Positions 6,646 to 13,527 of a stretch of 13,527 nt of DNA are shown piece after piece. The notes beneath the pieces were generated by a model. That model was not told the DNA's origin, searched no databases, and worked only from the letters and a program-made list of their open reading frames with translations. The translations under genes were made by a program, and so were the position numbers. Each line of letters starts with the position of its first letter. The first letter of the stretch is position 1. Source of the DNA: Halieaceae bacterium UBA3479 (GTDB taxonomy: Bacteria > Pseudomonadota > Gammaproteobacteria > Pseudomonadales > Halieaceae); the NCBI GenBank assembly GCA_002377985.1, contig DFQW01000127.1:3745-17271 (forward strand), given 5' to 3'.

Positions 6646-8646
6646 CTAATGGACATCTTTCCAGTACTCCCGGTTCAGTAACCAGGCGAAAATGAAGAAG
6701 ATCACGAGAAATAGAAGGACATAAGTGCCTATTCGCAGACGGTCAGCCTTGTAAGGCTCAGCGGTGTAGGCGAGAAAATTCACCAAATCATAGATCGCGA
6801 CATCAAACTGGTCCGGCGACATTGCTCCGGGCTTGGCCAGTTCGAGGCTTTTACAATCCGCGGCTTTCGCTGCCGCCGCTCCAGACTCATCGTAACAAGC
6901 AGGGAGACCCTGCAGCTCCATCAGAACATGCGGCATTCCGACGTTGGGATAAACCCGATTATTTACCCCGTAGGGACGCAGGTCGTCTTGATAAAAAGCG
7001 CGCAAATACGTGTACAGCCATTCTGGCTGACGCGCCCTTGAAATCAACGTAAGGTCTGGAGGCGTAGCGCCAAACCATATCTTGGCCTGGACCTTATCCA
7101 TGCTGTTCGTCATTAACGATCCCAGCTTGATTTCAGGATCAAACACCAGATTGCCTTTGTACAGGTCTTCCGGAATACCCAGATCACGGGCAACCCGGTT
7201 GTGGCGCGAGTACTGCAGTGAATGACACCCCATACAATAATTGGCGTACAGCGCTGCGCCGCGCTGCAGCGAAGGCTGATCGGTGGCATCGGCCTCGAAA
7301 GCGTCACACGGCATAGTCCCGCAGTTGTAAGCAGACTCCGCCCCAACAACTTTGAGCGGCAAGAAGGCCATTGCGCCCACCAAGGCGACGGTGCCAACAC
7401 CTTTCCAAAAGCCCATGCCGCCATCCATTGTCACTCGGTCAGGCTCGGGTTTGGTGCGATCCATCCGCGACCACCATGGCATGGCGAGGAAAAAGAAAAA
7501 GTAAAAAATGGTGCATGTCTGCGCCAACAGGGTCCGCTCGGGCGTCGGCGCTTTGACGCCCAGTACGCCCAAGATGATGAAGGATGCGACAAAAACCAGC
7601 AGCATGACGCGATTCAACATTCCCCGGTAGCGCCATGAACGGACCGGATTACGATCCAACCACGGTAGCGCAAAAGGAATTACGACAGAAATCGCGAAGA
7701 ACACGAATCCCCAGAACTTGTCTGGAACTGCGCGCAGTACCGAGTAAAAAGGAGTGAAGTACCAGACCGGCGCAATATGCTCAGGCGTCTTCAGACCGTT
7801 GGCTTCCTCGAAGTTGGCGTACTCCAGAAAGAACCCGGACATCTCCGGCGCAAAAAAGATCACGCCGCAGAAGAAAAACAGGAATACCGCGATACCCTGC
7901 ACATCGTGCACCGAATAGTATGGGTGAAACTGAATACCGTCCAACGGCACGCCATTTGCATCCTTGTTCTTCTTGATTTCAACGCCGTCAGGGTTGTTGG
8001 ACCCGACCTCGTGGAGCGCGAGGATGTGCAGGACCACCAGAGCCAACAGCACGATAGGCAACGCCACCACGTGTAAGGCAAAAAATCGATTTAGCGTAAT
8101 ACCGGAAATCAGGTAATCGCCACGAATCCAGGTGACGATGTCTTCGCCGACAACGGGAATCGCACCAAATAGAGAAATAATGACCTGGGCTCCCCAATAG
8201 GACATCTGGCCCCACGGCAATACGTAGCCCACAAACGCCTCTGCCATCAAGACGATAAAAATGAGCATGCCAAAGATCCAGATCAACTCACGTGGCTTCT
8301 TGTACGAGCCGTACATCAAGGCCCGCATCATGTGCAGATACACGACAATAAAGAAGGCCGAGGCGCCAGTGGAGTGCATGTACCGCAGTAACCATCCGTA
8401 ATCCACATCCCGCATGATGTATTCGACGGAGGCGAAAGCCTCTTCAGCTGAGGGGGTGTAATTCATGGTCAACCAGATGCCGGTCAGCAACTGGTTAACC
8501 AGCACCAACAGAGAAAACACACCAAAGAAATACCACAGGTTGAAATTTTTGGGAGCGTAATAGGCACCCATATGGGTGTCCCACGCGCGAGTCACGGGAA
8601 GCCGCGCGTCGATCCAAGCAATCAATCCGGTCAATGCCTTTTCCAT
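6646..8646 (-). CDS. petBC: Fused cytochrome b / cytochrome c1 of the bc1 complex (FbcH-like)
   Basis: Complex III moves electrons from ubiquinol to cytochrome c and pumps protons. One uninterrupted 666-residue frame encodes both haem subunits. Residues 1-406 are cytochrome b, with haem ligands His91/His105 and His192/His207, the Qo-site motif PVWY (293-296) and eight hydrophobic helices. The canonical b-type end PEPDRVT runs straight into Met407, a signal-peptide-like helix (407-436, plausible cleavage after VGA), and cytochrome c1. The c1 part has haem c motif CMGCH at 471-475, the likely axial Met571 (GMPHV) and a C-terminal anchor (about 638-658). Bradyrhizobium FbcH is a known fusion that is cleaved after export. 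ATG 8646 overlaps the petA stop as TGATG; GTG 8649 is an alternative. Confidence 0.95.
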   Translation of the reverse strand: MEKALTGLIAWIDARLPVTRAWDTHMGAYYAPKNFNLWYFFGVFSLLVLVNQLLTGIWLTMNYTPSAEEAFASVEYIMRDVDYGWLLRYMHSTGASAFFIVVYLHMMRALMYGSYKKPRELIWIFGMLIFIVLMAEAFVGYVLPWGQMSYWGAQVIISLFGAIPVVGEDIVTWIRGDYLISGITLNRFFALHVVALPIVLLALVVLHILALHEVGSNNPDGVEIKKNKDANGVPLDGIQFHPYYSVHDVQGIAVFLFFFCGVIFFAPEMSGFFLEYANFEEANGLKTPEHIAPVWYFTPFYSVLRAVPDKFWGFVFFAISVVIPFALPWLDRNPVRSWRYRGMLNRVMLLVFVASFIILGVLGVKAPTPERTLLAQTCTIFYFFFFLAMPWWSRMDRTKPEPDRVTMDGGMGFWKGVGTVALVGAMAFLPLKVVGAESAYNCGTMPCDAFEADATDQPSLQRGAALYANYCMGCHSLQYSRHNRVARDLGIPEDLYKGNLVFDPEIKLGSLMTNSMDKVQAKIWFGATPPDLTLISRARQPEWLYTYLRAFYQDDLRPYGVNNRVYPNVGMPHVLMELQGLPACYDESGAAAAKAADCKSLELAKPGAMSPDQFDVAIYDLVNFLAYTAEPYKADRLRIGTYVLLFLVIFFIFAWLLNREYWKDVH

Positions 8647-9266
8647 CACGCTACCTCCGCATCGACGCCGATGACCAATACAGTGTCGTTTTCGAATGTA
8701 TAGGGGGGAATCTCCAGGTTCGCCGAGGCCGGCACGCCCTTGTAAACACGACCTGCCAAATCAAACTTCGATCCATGACAGGGACAGAAGAAACCACCCA
8801 GCCACTCATCTCCACCCAGGTCCGCAGCACCGACCTCTGGGCGAAACTTTGGCGCGCACCCCAGATGGGTGCATAAGCCGACAATAACTAGATACTCCTC
8901 GTTGAGTGCTCTCCCGTCACCGGCAATATAGTCGGGCTGCGCGGATGACTGCGATTCGGGGTCCTTTAGGTCATCGTTCAGCGAGGCCAATCCGGCGACC
9001 TGCTCAGGCGTGCGGCGCAGCACATATACCGGCTTGCCGCGCCACTCAATCACCACCATTTGGCCCGGCTCCAATTTGCTGATGTCGGCACGAACCGGGG
9101 CGCCGGCCGCTTTCGCCTTCTCCGAGGGGTTCCAAGACCCGAGAAAGGGAACTGCCACACCCGCAACGCCGCCAATGCCGACGGCTGAGGTCGCTGCCGT
9201 CAAAAAGCGCCTTCGGGTCTGGCTGGAGTCAGCGGTATCCTCGTGAGTATGAGCGTTGTCTGTCAT
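8646..9266 (-). CDS. petA: Rieske iron-sulfur subunit of the cytochrome bc1 complex
   Basis: This subunit carries the 2Fe-2S cluster that accepts the first electron from ubiquinol at the Qo site and passes it to cytochrome c1. The 206-residue product starts with a polar stretch and a twin-arginine motif TRRRFLTAAT (17-26), followed by a single membrane helix (about 27-45); such proteins are inserted by Tat and keep the helix. The cluster-binding boxes are CTHLGC (132-137) and CPCHGS (161-166), with ligands Cys132, His134, Cys161 and His164 and the stabilising disulfide Cys137/Cys163. ATG 9266 has GGAGA about 10 nt upstream. Its stop overlaps the next start (TGATG), so it is coupled to the cytochrome b/c1 gene. 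Confidence 0.97.
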   Translation of the reverse strand: MTDNAHTHEDTADSSQTRRRFLTAATSAVGIGGVAGVAVPFLGSWNPSEKAKAAGAPVRADISKLEPGQMVVIEWRGKPVYVLRRTPEQVAGLASLNDDLKDPESQSSAQPDYIAGDGRALNEEYLVIVGLCTHLGCAPKFRPEVGAADLGGDEWLGGFFCPCHGSKFDLAGRVYKGVPASANLEIPPYTFENDTVLVIGVDAEVA

Positions 9267-9373
9267 ATTTTAGTGTCTCCGGGTGTGCCAACGAGCCGGA
9301 CAAAACGTGCTCTGGCGAGTCGTCTCTACCGACATGGTCACTCTGTGGCGGACAAGATCTGTTCTGGCCGCGA

Positions 9374-9402
9374 AGTGTAATGGTCGCGCCTGCCCCCAGC
9401 AA
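9374..9402 (-). promoter_or_regulatory. Candidate sigma70 promoter for petABC
   Basis: On the minus strand TTGCTG (9402-9397), a 17-bp spacer and TACACT (9379-9374) make a plausible promoter about 100 bp before the petA start. Each hexamer matches consensus only in part. The remaining 9267-9468 holds no gene that I can see and is probably the petA leader. Confidence 0.4.
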
Positions 9403-9468
9403 GTTGAAATACGGAATCTTGGCTCGTCGAGATCAACCCGTGACCGCCTAAATTCAGCGTTCAGGGCC

Positions 9469-9640
9469 CTATGTATTAACCAGAACCACCCCGGCCACAA
9501 TCAGCGCGCGGCCCACCGATGCGCACCACTCCAGCGCCTGAGCGAACACTGCTTAGCCCATTACTGTGATCAAAAACATACCCAGTGCGGACCAGATCAC
9601 GTAAACCGCCGCGACGGGGCAGCTGCCGATGCTGCATAAA
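9469..9640 (-). pseudogene. Remnant of a small multidrug resistance (EmrE/QacE-type) transporter gene
   Basis: On the minus strand one frame from about 9640 to the TAG at 9471-9469 reads as the C-terminal half of an SMR-family proton/drug antiporter. PVAAVYVIWSALGMFLITVMG (9618-9556) is followed by an in-frame TAA (9555-9553), then AVFAQALEWCASVG and RALIVAGVVLVNT. It aligns without gaps to the EmrE stretch from the PTGIAYAIWSGVG motif through helix 4 (CAGVLIINL). The stop stands where EmrE has the Trp of its SWGFFGQ segment. The N-terminal half (helices 1-2, with the essential membrane Glu) is missing: the frame begins at the T-tract of the rpsI terminator. It is therefore a truncated, interrupted relic with no expected product. 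Confidence 0.75.
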
Positions 9641-9665
9641 ACAAAAAGCCCGCGTAAAGCGGGCT
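9641..9665 (-). terminator. Rho-independent terminator of rplM-rpsI
   Basis: On the minus strand AGCCCGC / GCGGGCT (9665-9647) forms a perfect 7-bp stem with a TTTAC loop, followed by TTTTTGTTTT. It begins 19 bp after the rpsI stop codon and is a textbook intrinsic terminator. Confidence 0.92.
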
Positions 9666-9684
9666 TTCAGGGAGCGTGTGGTAA

Positions 9685-10077
9685 TTAACGCTTGGAGAAC
9701 TGTGGACGCCGGCGCGCCTTTCTCAAACCAACCTTCTTACGCTCCACTTCCCTCGCGTCTCGAGTCACATAACCTGCTGCCCGAAGCGAACCGCGCAGGC
9801 TCTCGTCATAATCCAGAAGCGCTCGTGTCAGACCGTGGCGAATGGCGCCCGCCTGACCAAAGCTGCCGCCACCGGATACCGTCACATTCGCATCAAATGT
9901 GGCCGCATTCTCGGTGAGCTCCAGCGGTTGCCGAACAATCATACGGGCCACTTCGCGGCCGAAATACTCGTCGATGGGACGGCCATTGATCACAATGTTG
10001 CCGGTCCCCGTCCGTAAAAATACGCGGGCAGTTGACGTCTTGCGTCTGCCGGTCCCGTAATATTGAGCTGTTGCCAT
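9685..10077 (-). CDS. rpsI: Ribosomal protein S9
   Basis: S9 is a small-subunit protein whose long C-terminal tail reaches the P-site tRNA. The 130-residue product matches the family throughout: [17 protein letters not shown] at the start, the [21 protein letters not shown] core, and the basic tail ending RRRPQFSKR, whose final Ser-Lys-Arg is universal. ATG 10077 is preceded by a strong Shine-Dalgarno GAGGAGGT. It lies 10 bp after rplM in the conserved L13-S9 operon and is followed by a strong terminator. Confidence 0.99.
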   Translation of the reverse strand: MATAQYYGTGRRKTSTARVFLRTGTGNIVINGRPIDEYFGREVARMIVRQPLELTENAATFDANVTVSGGGSFGQAGAIRHGLTRALLDYDESLRGSLRAAGYVTRDAREVERKKVGLRKARRRPQFSKR

Positions 10078-10087
10078 CAGGACCTCC

Positions 10088-10516
10088 TCAGACCGTCAGT
10101 GGCTGCGGCTGTTGCGCCGCGTGCGGGTGAGCAGGTCCCGCATAAACCTTGAGCTTTTTCAGCATTGCACGTCCCAGCGGGCTGCGGGGCATCATGCCCT
10201 TGACCGCGCGCTGTATAACCCTTTCCGGTGCCCGATCAATCATCTGTTCGAAGCTGGCAGACTTGATACCGCCCGGAAATCCGGTGTGGTGGTAGTACTG
10301 CTTATCTGTACGCTTTGCACCCGTCACACGGACCTTTTCGCAGTTGACCACAACGATGTAGTCGCCCATATCCATGTGCGGCGTGTATTCTGGCTTGTGC
10401 TTGCCACGCAAGCGGTGCGCGATCTCGGTAGCGAGCCGCCCAAGCGTCTTGTCTTCAGCATCGACAACAAACCAGTCGTGGTGGATGTCATCGGCCTTGG
10501 CGCTATATGTTTTCAT
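10088..10516 (-). CDS. rplM: Ribosomal protein L13
   Basis: L13 is an early-assembly protein of the 50S subunit. The 142-residue product, the same length as in E. coli, has the typical [20 protein letters not shown] start, [20 protein letters not shown], the [16 protein letters not shown] strand, [10 protein letters not shown], and the [19 protein letters not shown] segment. It is the first gene of rplM-rpsI and lies downstream of zapE on the same strand, with its own promoter. In E. coli L13 represses its own operon by binding the mRNA leader; the leader here is short (see the promoter entry). Confidence 0.99.
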   Translation of the reverse strand: MKTYSAKADDIHHDWFVVDAEDKTLGRLATEIAHRLRGKHKPEYTPHMDMGDYIVVVNCEKVRVTGAKRTDKQYYHHTGFPGGIKSASFEQMIDRAPERVIQRAVKGMMPRSPLGRAMLKKLKVYAGPAHPHAAQQPQPLTV

Positions 10517-10551
10517 GACCGGAGCCCCGAGGGCGAAATTAGGGAGCGCGG

Positions 10552-10580
10552 ATGTTACTGGAGAGCAATGGCCCTTTCAA
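10552..10580 (-). promoter_or_regulatory. Sigma70-type promoter for rplM-rpsI
   Basis: On the minus strand TTGAAA (10580-10575), exactly 17 bp, then TAACAT (10557-10552). Transcription would start near 10545, giving a leader of about 29 nt. Just before the ATG the leader contains a small hairpin GCCC-TCG-GGGC (10534-10524), a possible site for translational control by L13. Confidence 0.6.
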
Positions 10581-10602
10581 CCGTTAATTTGTCCCGTTCC
10601 AC

Positions 10603-11709
10603 TCAAGGATGGTGCTCGGCCTGCAGGTATTCCCGAGTGCGCATTTCCTGAAGCCTGGACACCGTCCGCTCAAACTCAAACCGCAGCCTCGTGCCCCCGT
10701 ACATGGCCTCAGGAGCCAGAGCGGCTGTGGTAATCAGCTTAACTTTCCGGTCATAGAATTCATCCACGAGATTGATGAATCGGCGCGCCGCATCCTCTTT
10801 CTCTGCAGTCAACGCAGGAATACGTTCAATGAGCACGGTGTGGTACTCCCTGGCAATTTCCACAAAATCTGCTGCACTCCGGGCTTCTTCGCATAACGTC
10901 GTAAAGTCAAACCAGGCAACACCCTGCACCGCTGCCCGGGCGCGCACTACCCTGTTATTTATCTCAAGCTGTCTGCTGTCACCCCCGGGTTGCCCGGTTA
11001 GGGATTCAAAATAGGTGGCGAGTGCAGTGCTCGCGGCTTGATCGTGGGGAATATGCCAAAGATCAGCGCTCTGAAGCGTCCTGAAGCGATAGTCCGTCTC
11101 CGATGCAAGATGAACGACATCCAGGTGTGTCTCCAGTAGCGCGATAGCGGGCAGGAATCGACTGCGCTGCAGGCCATCCCGATACAAATCGCTCGGCGGA
11201 ATGTTCGATGTTGCCACCAGGGTGACACCGCGGCGCATCAGCGCACCAATTAATCCCGCAAGAATCATCGCATCGCCGATGTCGCTGACAAAAAATTCAT
11301 CAAAGCAAAGCACCAGAGCCTCGTCAGCAATATCGTCGGCCACGAGTTCCAGCGGGTCGGTCGCACCGCTGTGGGCGGTCAAAGCCACATGGACGCGCTG
11401 CATGAACCGGTGAAAATGCACACGGAGCTTCTTCTGGAAGTCCAGACTCTCGAAAAAAGCGTCCATGAAGTGCGTTTTACCGCGCCCTACTCCACCCCAT
11501 ATATACATGCCCCGCTCTGGCGGAGCCCACCAACCAAAGCGCCTGCGCATTCGCGGCCAAAGTCGGCGCTCACTTGCCTCGCGCGCGCGCAGGCGATGAA
11601 AAAGATCATCAAGTTGCGCCACCATGTCGGCCTGCGCTCGATCCTCGAGCAGCGAGCCGGATTGCAGGTCGCGCTGATAGCGCGCCTTGGGAGAGAGTGG
11701 ATGCGGCAT
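10603..11709 (-). CDS. zapE: ZapE, AFG1-family cell-division ATPase
   Basis: ZapE is an AAA-type ATPase that binds FtsZ and affects Z-ring stability during constriction in E. coli. The 368-residue product has Walker A GGVGRGKT (72-79), Walker B LVLCFDEFF (about 132-140), the sensor segment TLVATSNIPP and the family-specific LYRDGLQRSRFLPAI. The C-terminal RFINLVDEFYDRKVKLI and LRFEFERTVSRLQEM segments are also typical. E. coli ZapE has 375 residues. I choose ATG 11709 because MPHPLSPKARYQRDLQSG lines up with the E. coli N terminus; in-frame GTG 11748 and ATG 11733 would add 13 or 8 residues. None has a clear ribosome-binding site. It is divergent from zapG, as in E. coli. Confidence 0.95.
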   Translation of the reverse strand: MPHPLSPKARYQRDLQSGSLLEDRAQADMVAQLDDLFHRLRAREASERRLWPRMRRRFGWWAPPERGMYIWGGVGRGKTHFMDAFFESLDFQKKLRVHFHRFMQRVHVALTAHSGATDPLELVADDIADEALVLCFDEFFVSDIGDAMILAGLIGALMRRGVTLVATSNIPPSDLYRDGLQRSRFLPAIALLETHLDVVHLASETDYRFRTLQSADLWHIPHDQAASTALATYFESLTGQPGGDSRQLEINNRVVRARAAVQGVAWFDFTTLCEEARSAADFVEIAREYHTVLIERIPALTAEKEDAARRFINLVDEFYDRKVKLITTAALAPEAMYGGTRLRFEFERTVSRLQEMRTREYLQAEHHP

Positions 11710-11992
11710 GATAGAGCGGGTGACATGAATCATGGCAAAGCGTATCACGTAAGTACCGCAGCGTTTTAAAGCGGCATGCCGGGTCTGGCTACCAGATCAA
11801 ACCCAAAAATGGATCCAGCGACTTCTTGAAGGGCTCCTTGAATGGGGTGGGCAAGCCAAATAGACAGGCGACGGCTTCCAGCCCATACAGTACAATAGAG
11901 CCCAAAAAGATATTCGCGAGACCGTGCCCGGGCTTTGATCGGCTCTCGACAATATCAGGGACCGACAGCTGTGTGATGACAAAAGGATTGAG
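11710..11992. other. zapE/zapG divergent spacer with a possible small peptide
   Basis: About 280 bases between the two division genes. No recognised gene or convincing promoter pair is present. On the minus strand a frame ending at TAG 11791-11789 reads protein-like: IFLGSIVLYGLEAVACLFG, a hydrophobic stretch, then PTPFKEPFKK and a tail ending LDPFLGLIW. No ATG or GTG lies close upstream in frame (only TTG or ATT), so it may be a relic or chance. CGGCATGCCG at 11772-11781 is a perfect 10-bp palindrome. Confidence 0.3.
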
Positions 11993-12445
11993 ATGGCGTC
12001 TGCTACGAATTTGATTATCCCGTTCATTTTGGGGTGCCTGGTCGGGGGTGGCTTGGGCTGGTATCTCGCGCTCAACTCGCGCAGCGACAATAAACGCAGA
12101 CTGATCATGGACTTGGAAAATCAGCTCGATCAGGCTCGCCAAAGTCGGGCGGACTACGAAGCGGAGGTGTCAGAGCACTTTGCGCAAACGGCGGATCTGT
12201 TGCACAAACTGACTGACGATTACAGAGCCGTCTACACACACCTGGCGAAGGGGGCAGATCAACTTTGCGGTGACCAGGTCAGCATATCTGCTGCCGCTCT
12301 GAGCGCGCCTGACGATACGTCAGGGGATCAGACGCATTGGGCGGAGGTGGCACAGCCTCTGGACTACGCGCCGAAGAAACCGGATGAGCAGGGGCAGCTA
12401 TCAGAAACCTTTGGCTTAGACAGATCGAACACGACCCCAGCCTGA
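11993..12445 (+). CDS. zapG: ZapG (YhcB), DUF1043 inner-membrane division protein
   Basis: YhcB/ZapG is a single-pass inner-membrane protein with a cytoplasmic coiled coil that links cell division with envelope and wall synthesis in gammaproteobacteria. The 150-residue product has an N-terminal membrane helix (about 6-27, with GCLVGGGLGWYLAL). A charged coiled coil follows, with the family core YEAEVSEHFAQTADLLHKL (55-73) and DDYRAVYTHLAKGADQL (75-91), and then a low-complexity acidic tail. E. coli YhcB has 132 residues. AAGG 8 nt before ATG 11993 is a good ribosome-binding site. It is divergent from zapE and convergent with the next gene, the two stop codons being separated by one base. Confidence 0.93.
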   Translation: MASATNLIIPFILGCLVGGGLGWYLALNSRSDNKRRLIMDLENQLDQARQSRADYEAEVSEHFAQTADLLHKLTDDYRAVYTHLAKGADQLCGDQVSISAAALSAPDDTSGDQTHWAEVAQPLDYAPKKPDEQGQLSETFGLDRSNTTPA

Positions 12446-12446
12446 T

Positions 12447-13202
12447 TCACGCCGGATTGGCGATATCAATAAATTGGTGGGAACAGCCCAGCTCGCGAGC
12501 CACTTGCCCACCCACTGCCTCTACCCCATAGCGCTCCGTTGCGTGATGGCCTGCCGCGATAAATGAGATACCTCGCTCCCGGGCAGTGTGGACGGTCTGT
12601 TCAGATACCTCTCCCGTCACGTAAAGATCAGCGCCCGCGTCAGCCGCCATATCGATATAGTGTTGTCCGGCACCCGTGCACCAAGCAATTTTTCGCACCG
12701 CGCCGTCACCGACTATCAATAGTTCCCGACCCAGTTGGGACGACAGATTCTGGGCGAATGATGAAAGGCTCGTTTCTTTATTCAAATCACCGCAAAAAAC
12801 AGGAATCGATGGATCTGATGACACCAGAGGAGCAGTTTGAGATATGCCCATCAAGCGTCCCAACTGGGCGTTATTGCCCAACTCGGGATGACAGTCCAAT
12901 GGCAGGTGATAGGCAAACAGATTAACGTCGTTGAGCATCAGCGCCCGCAGCCTGCGCGCTTTCATGCCCGCAACCACGGGATCCTCTGATCGCCAGAAAA
13001 AGCCGTGATGGACCAGAATGGCGTCAGCCTGCGCCTCTACAGCCGCGTCAATCAGCGCCTGGCAAGCGGTTACGCCGGTCACCAGATGGCGAATCTGTGA
13101 CTTGCCTTCCACCTGCAGCCCATTCGGACAATAATCCCGAAAGTTGTCCGGCAACAACAAGGAATCCAGATACTCTCTCAGATCTTGACGGGTACAGGAC
13201 AT
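12447..13202 (-). CDS. ybgI: YbgI/Nif3-family dinuclear metal-centre protein
   Basis: Members of this widespread family form hexameric rings with a dinuclear metal site. They are often labelled GTP cyclohydrolase 1 type 2, but the in vivo substrate is not settled. The 251-residue product keeps every expected metal ligand: His65-His66 (VHHGFFW), Asp103 (HLPLD), and His219 and Glu223 (GHHATERYG). This spacing is parallel to E. coli YbgI. The N terminus DYCPNGLQVEG is also diagnostic. ATG 13202 fits the usual length; the Shine-Dalgarno is weak (GGGG). It is adjacent to and divergent from the AlgW/DegS-like gene, as in Pseudomonas, where a shared function has not been shown to my knowledge. Confidence 0.95.
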   Translation of the reverse strand: MSCTRQDLREYLDSLLLPDNFRDYCPNGLQVEGKSQIRHLVTGVTACQALIDAAVEAQADAILVHHGFFWRSEDPVVAGMKARRLRALMLNDVNLFAYHLPLDCHPELGNNAQLGRLMGISQTAPLVSSDPSIPVFCGDLNKETSLSSFAQNLSSQLGRELLIVGDGAVRKIAWCTGAGQHYIDMAADAGADLYVTGEVSEQTVHTARERGISFIAAGHHATERYGVEAVGGQVARELGCSHQFIDIANPA

Positions 13203-13231
13203 GAGACGTTACCCCGGTGAAAAGGGATATG

Positions 13232-13259
13232 AGAATAACCGGCCCGCCATGATTTACAA
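13232..13259 (-). promoter_or_regulatory. Candidate promoter for the ybgI-like gene
   Basis: On the minus strand TTGTAA (13259-13254), a 16-bp spacer and TATTCT (13237-13232). On the opposite strand the same patch contains TACAAT (13255-13260), which could be a -10 for the divergent protease gene but lacks a -35. Both are by-eye matches in a 75-bp divergent spacer. Confidence 0.3.
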
Positions 13260-13277
13260 TGGGGGTTGGAGGAGCCC

Positions 13278-13527
13278 GTGAAAAACGATCTGCTTGCACT
13301 TATCTGGCCAGCCTTGGTTGGCGTTCTGGCGGCGACACTTATTTTGGATAAATGGGTGCTCGACCATCCCGGCCCAACGGATGCCATCTCCCAGCGGGGG
13401 TACCGCGATGCCGTGGCGTTGGCCACCCCGTCGGTGGTCAATATCTACACCGCGAAATTGGTCGACACCCGGAGAGATCCCCGATTGAACTCACCGATCC
13501 TGAGAAGATTTAGATCCAATCAGGGCA
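13278..13527 (+). CDS. algW: AlgW/DegS-type periplasmic serine protease (5' part only)
   Basis: DegS/AlgW proteases are anchored in the inner membrane, sense misfolded outer-membrane proteins through a PDZ domain and start the cleavage of the anti-sigma factor of sigma-E/AlgU. The first 83 codons are present and the gene runs off the right edge. GTG 13278 is preceded by GGAGG. The product has one N-terminal membrane helix (LLALIWPALVGVLAATLIL, about 5-23), then a periplasmic linker and RDAVALATPSVVNIYTAKL, the conserved start of the trypsin-like domain. The catalytic triad and PDZ domain lie outside the window. AlgW is preferred over DegS or DegP from the single anchor and the neighbouring ybgI/Nif3 gene, an arrangement seen in Pseudomonas. 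Confidence 0.85.
   Translation, partial: MKNDLLALIWPALVGVLAATLILDKWVLDHPGPTDAISQRGYRDAVALATPSVVNIYTAKLVDTRRDPRLNSPILRRFRSNQG

Noticed and set aside
7416..7428. An independent petC gene starting at ATG 7428 or 7416
   Set aside because: There is no stop codon before it and only a weak GAG as ribosome-binding site; a fused frame explains the sequence directly, so reinitiation is left as a testable alternative.
8646..8649. GTG 8649 as start of the cytochrome b/c1 gene
   Set aside because: Possible, but ATG 8646 one codon later gives the usual TGATG coupling with petA and is the simpler choice.
9283..9639. A 118-codon plus-strand frame in the petA-rpsI spacer
   Set aside because: It is antisense to the SMR relic and the petA leader and has no recognisable motif.
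1..13527. Mobile elements, CRISPR arrays, tRNAs or defence islands
   Set aside because: None seen: no spaced direct repeats, transposase or integrase motifs, or tRNA-like cloverleafs were found by reading both strands.

Overview
The window looks like core chromosome of a gammaproteobacterium. The order rsmI-rnpB-mraZ-rsmH, the cluster lpoA-yraN-diaA-dolP, the block zapE-rplM-rpsI-petABC-sspAB, and zapG next to an ybgI/Nif3 gene and an algW/degS-type protease are arrangements known from Pseudomonas, Cellvibrionales and relatives, and partly from E. coli. Mixed GC content, the full cytochrome bc1 complex and the absence of transposases or phage genes fit a free-living aerobe, perhaps a marine Cellvibrionales/Halieaceae-type bacterium. 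The family assignment is inference only.

Layout. (1) 1-949, minus: the start of the division/cell-wall (dcw) cluster, with the rsmH 5' end coupled to mraZ. A sigma70-like promoter, a 10-bp-phased array of MraZ boxes and an 18-bp dyad over the -35 lie upstream. (2) 930-2161, minus: RNase P RNA with its terminator, then rsmI. (3) 2281-5555, plus: the envelope operon lpoA-yraN-diaA-dolP, divergent from rsmI. (4) 5533-6566, minus: sspA-sspB, meeting dolP tail to tail with a 23-bp coding overlap. (5) 6611-9266, minus: petA and a single long frame encoding cytochrome b fused to cytochrome c1, closed by a strong terminator. (6) 9267-9640: the petA leader and a decayed remnant of a small multidrug resistance (SMR) transporter gene. 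(7) 9641-10580, minus: rplM-rpsI with promoter and terminator. (8) 10603-11709 and 11993-12445: zapE (minus) and zapG (plus), a divergent pair of cell-division factors. (9) 12447-13202, minus: an ybgI/Nif3-family metal protein. (10) 13278 to the end, plus: the 5' part of a DegS/AlgW-type periplasmic protease.

Functionally the window joins division and wall synthesis (MraZ, RsmH, LpoA, ZapE, ZapG), outer-membrane integrity and replication timing (DolP, DiaA), translation (RsmI, L13, S9), stress proteolysis (SspA, SspB, AlgW/DegS) and respiration (bc1). No CRISPR array, tRNA, insertion sequence or defence system is visible. The least ordinary items are the petB-petC fusion, the SMR pseudogene wedged behind the rpsI terminator, a DiaA homologue with a degenerate sugar-phosphate loop, and a SspB with a TTG start and an unusually short tail linker. 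I found nothing that clearly qualifies as a new system.
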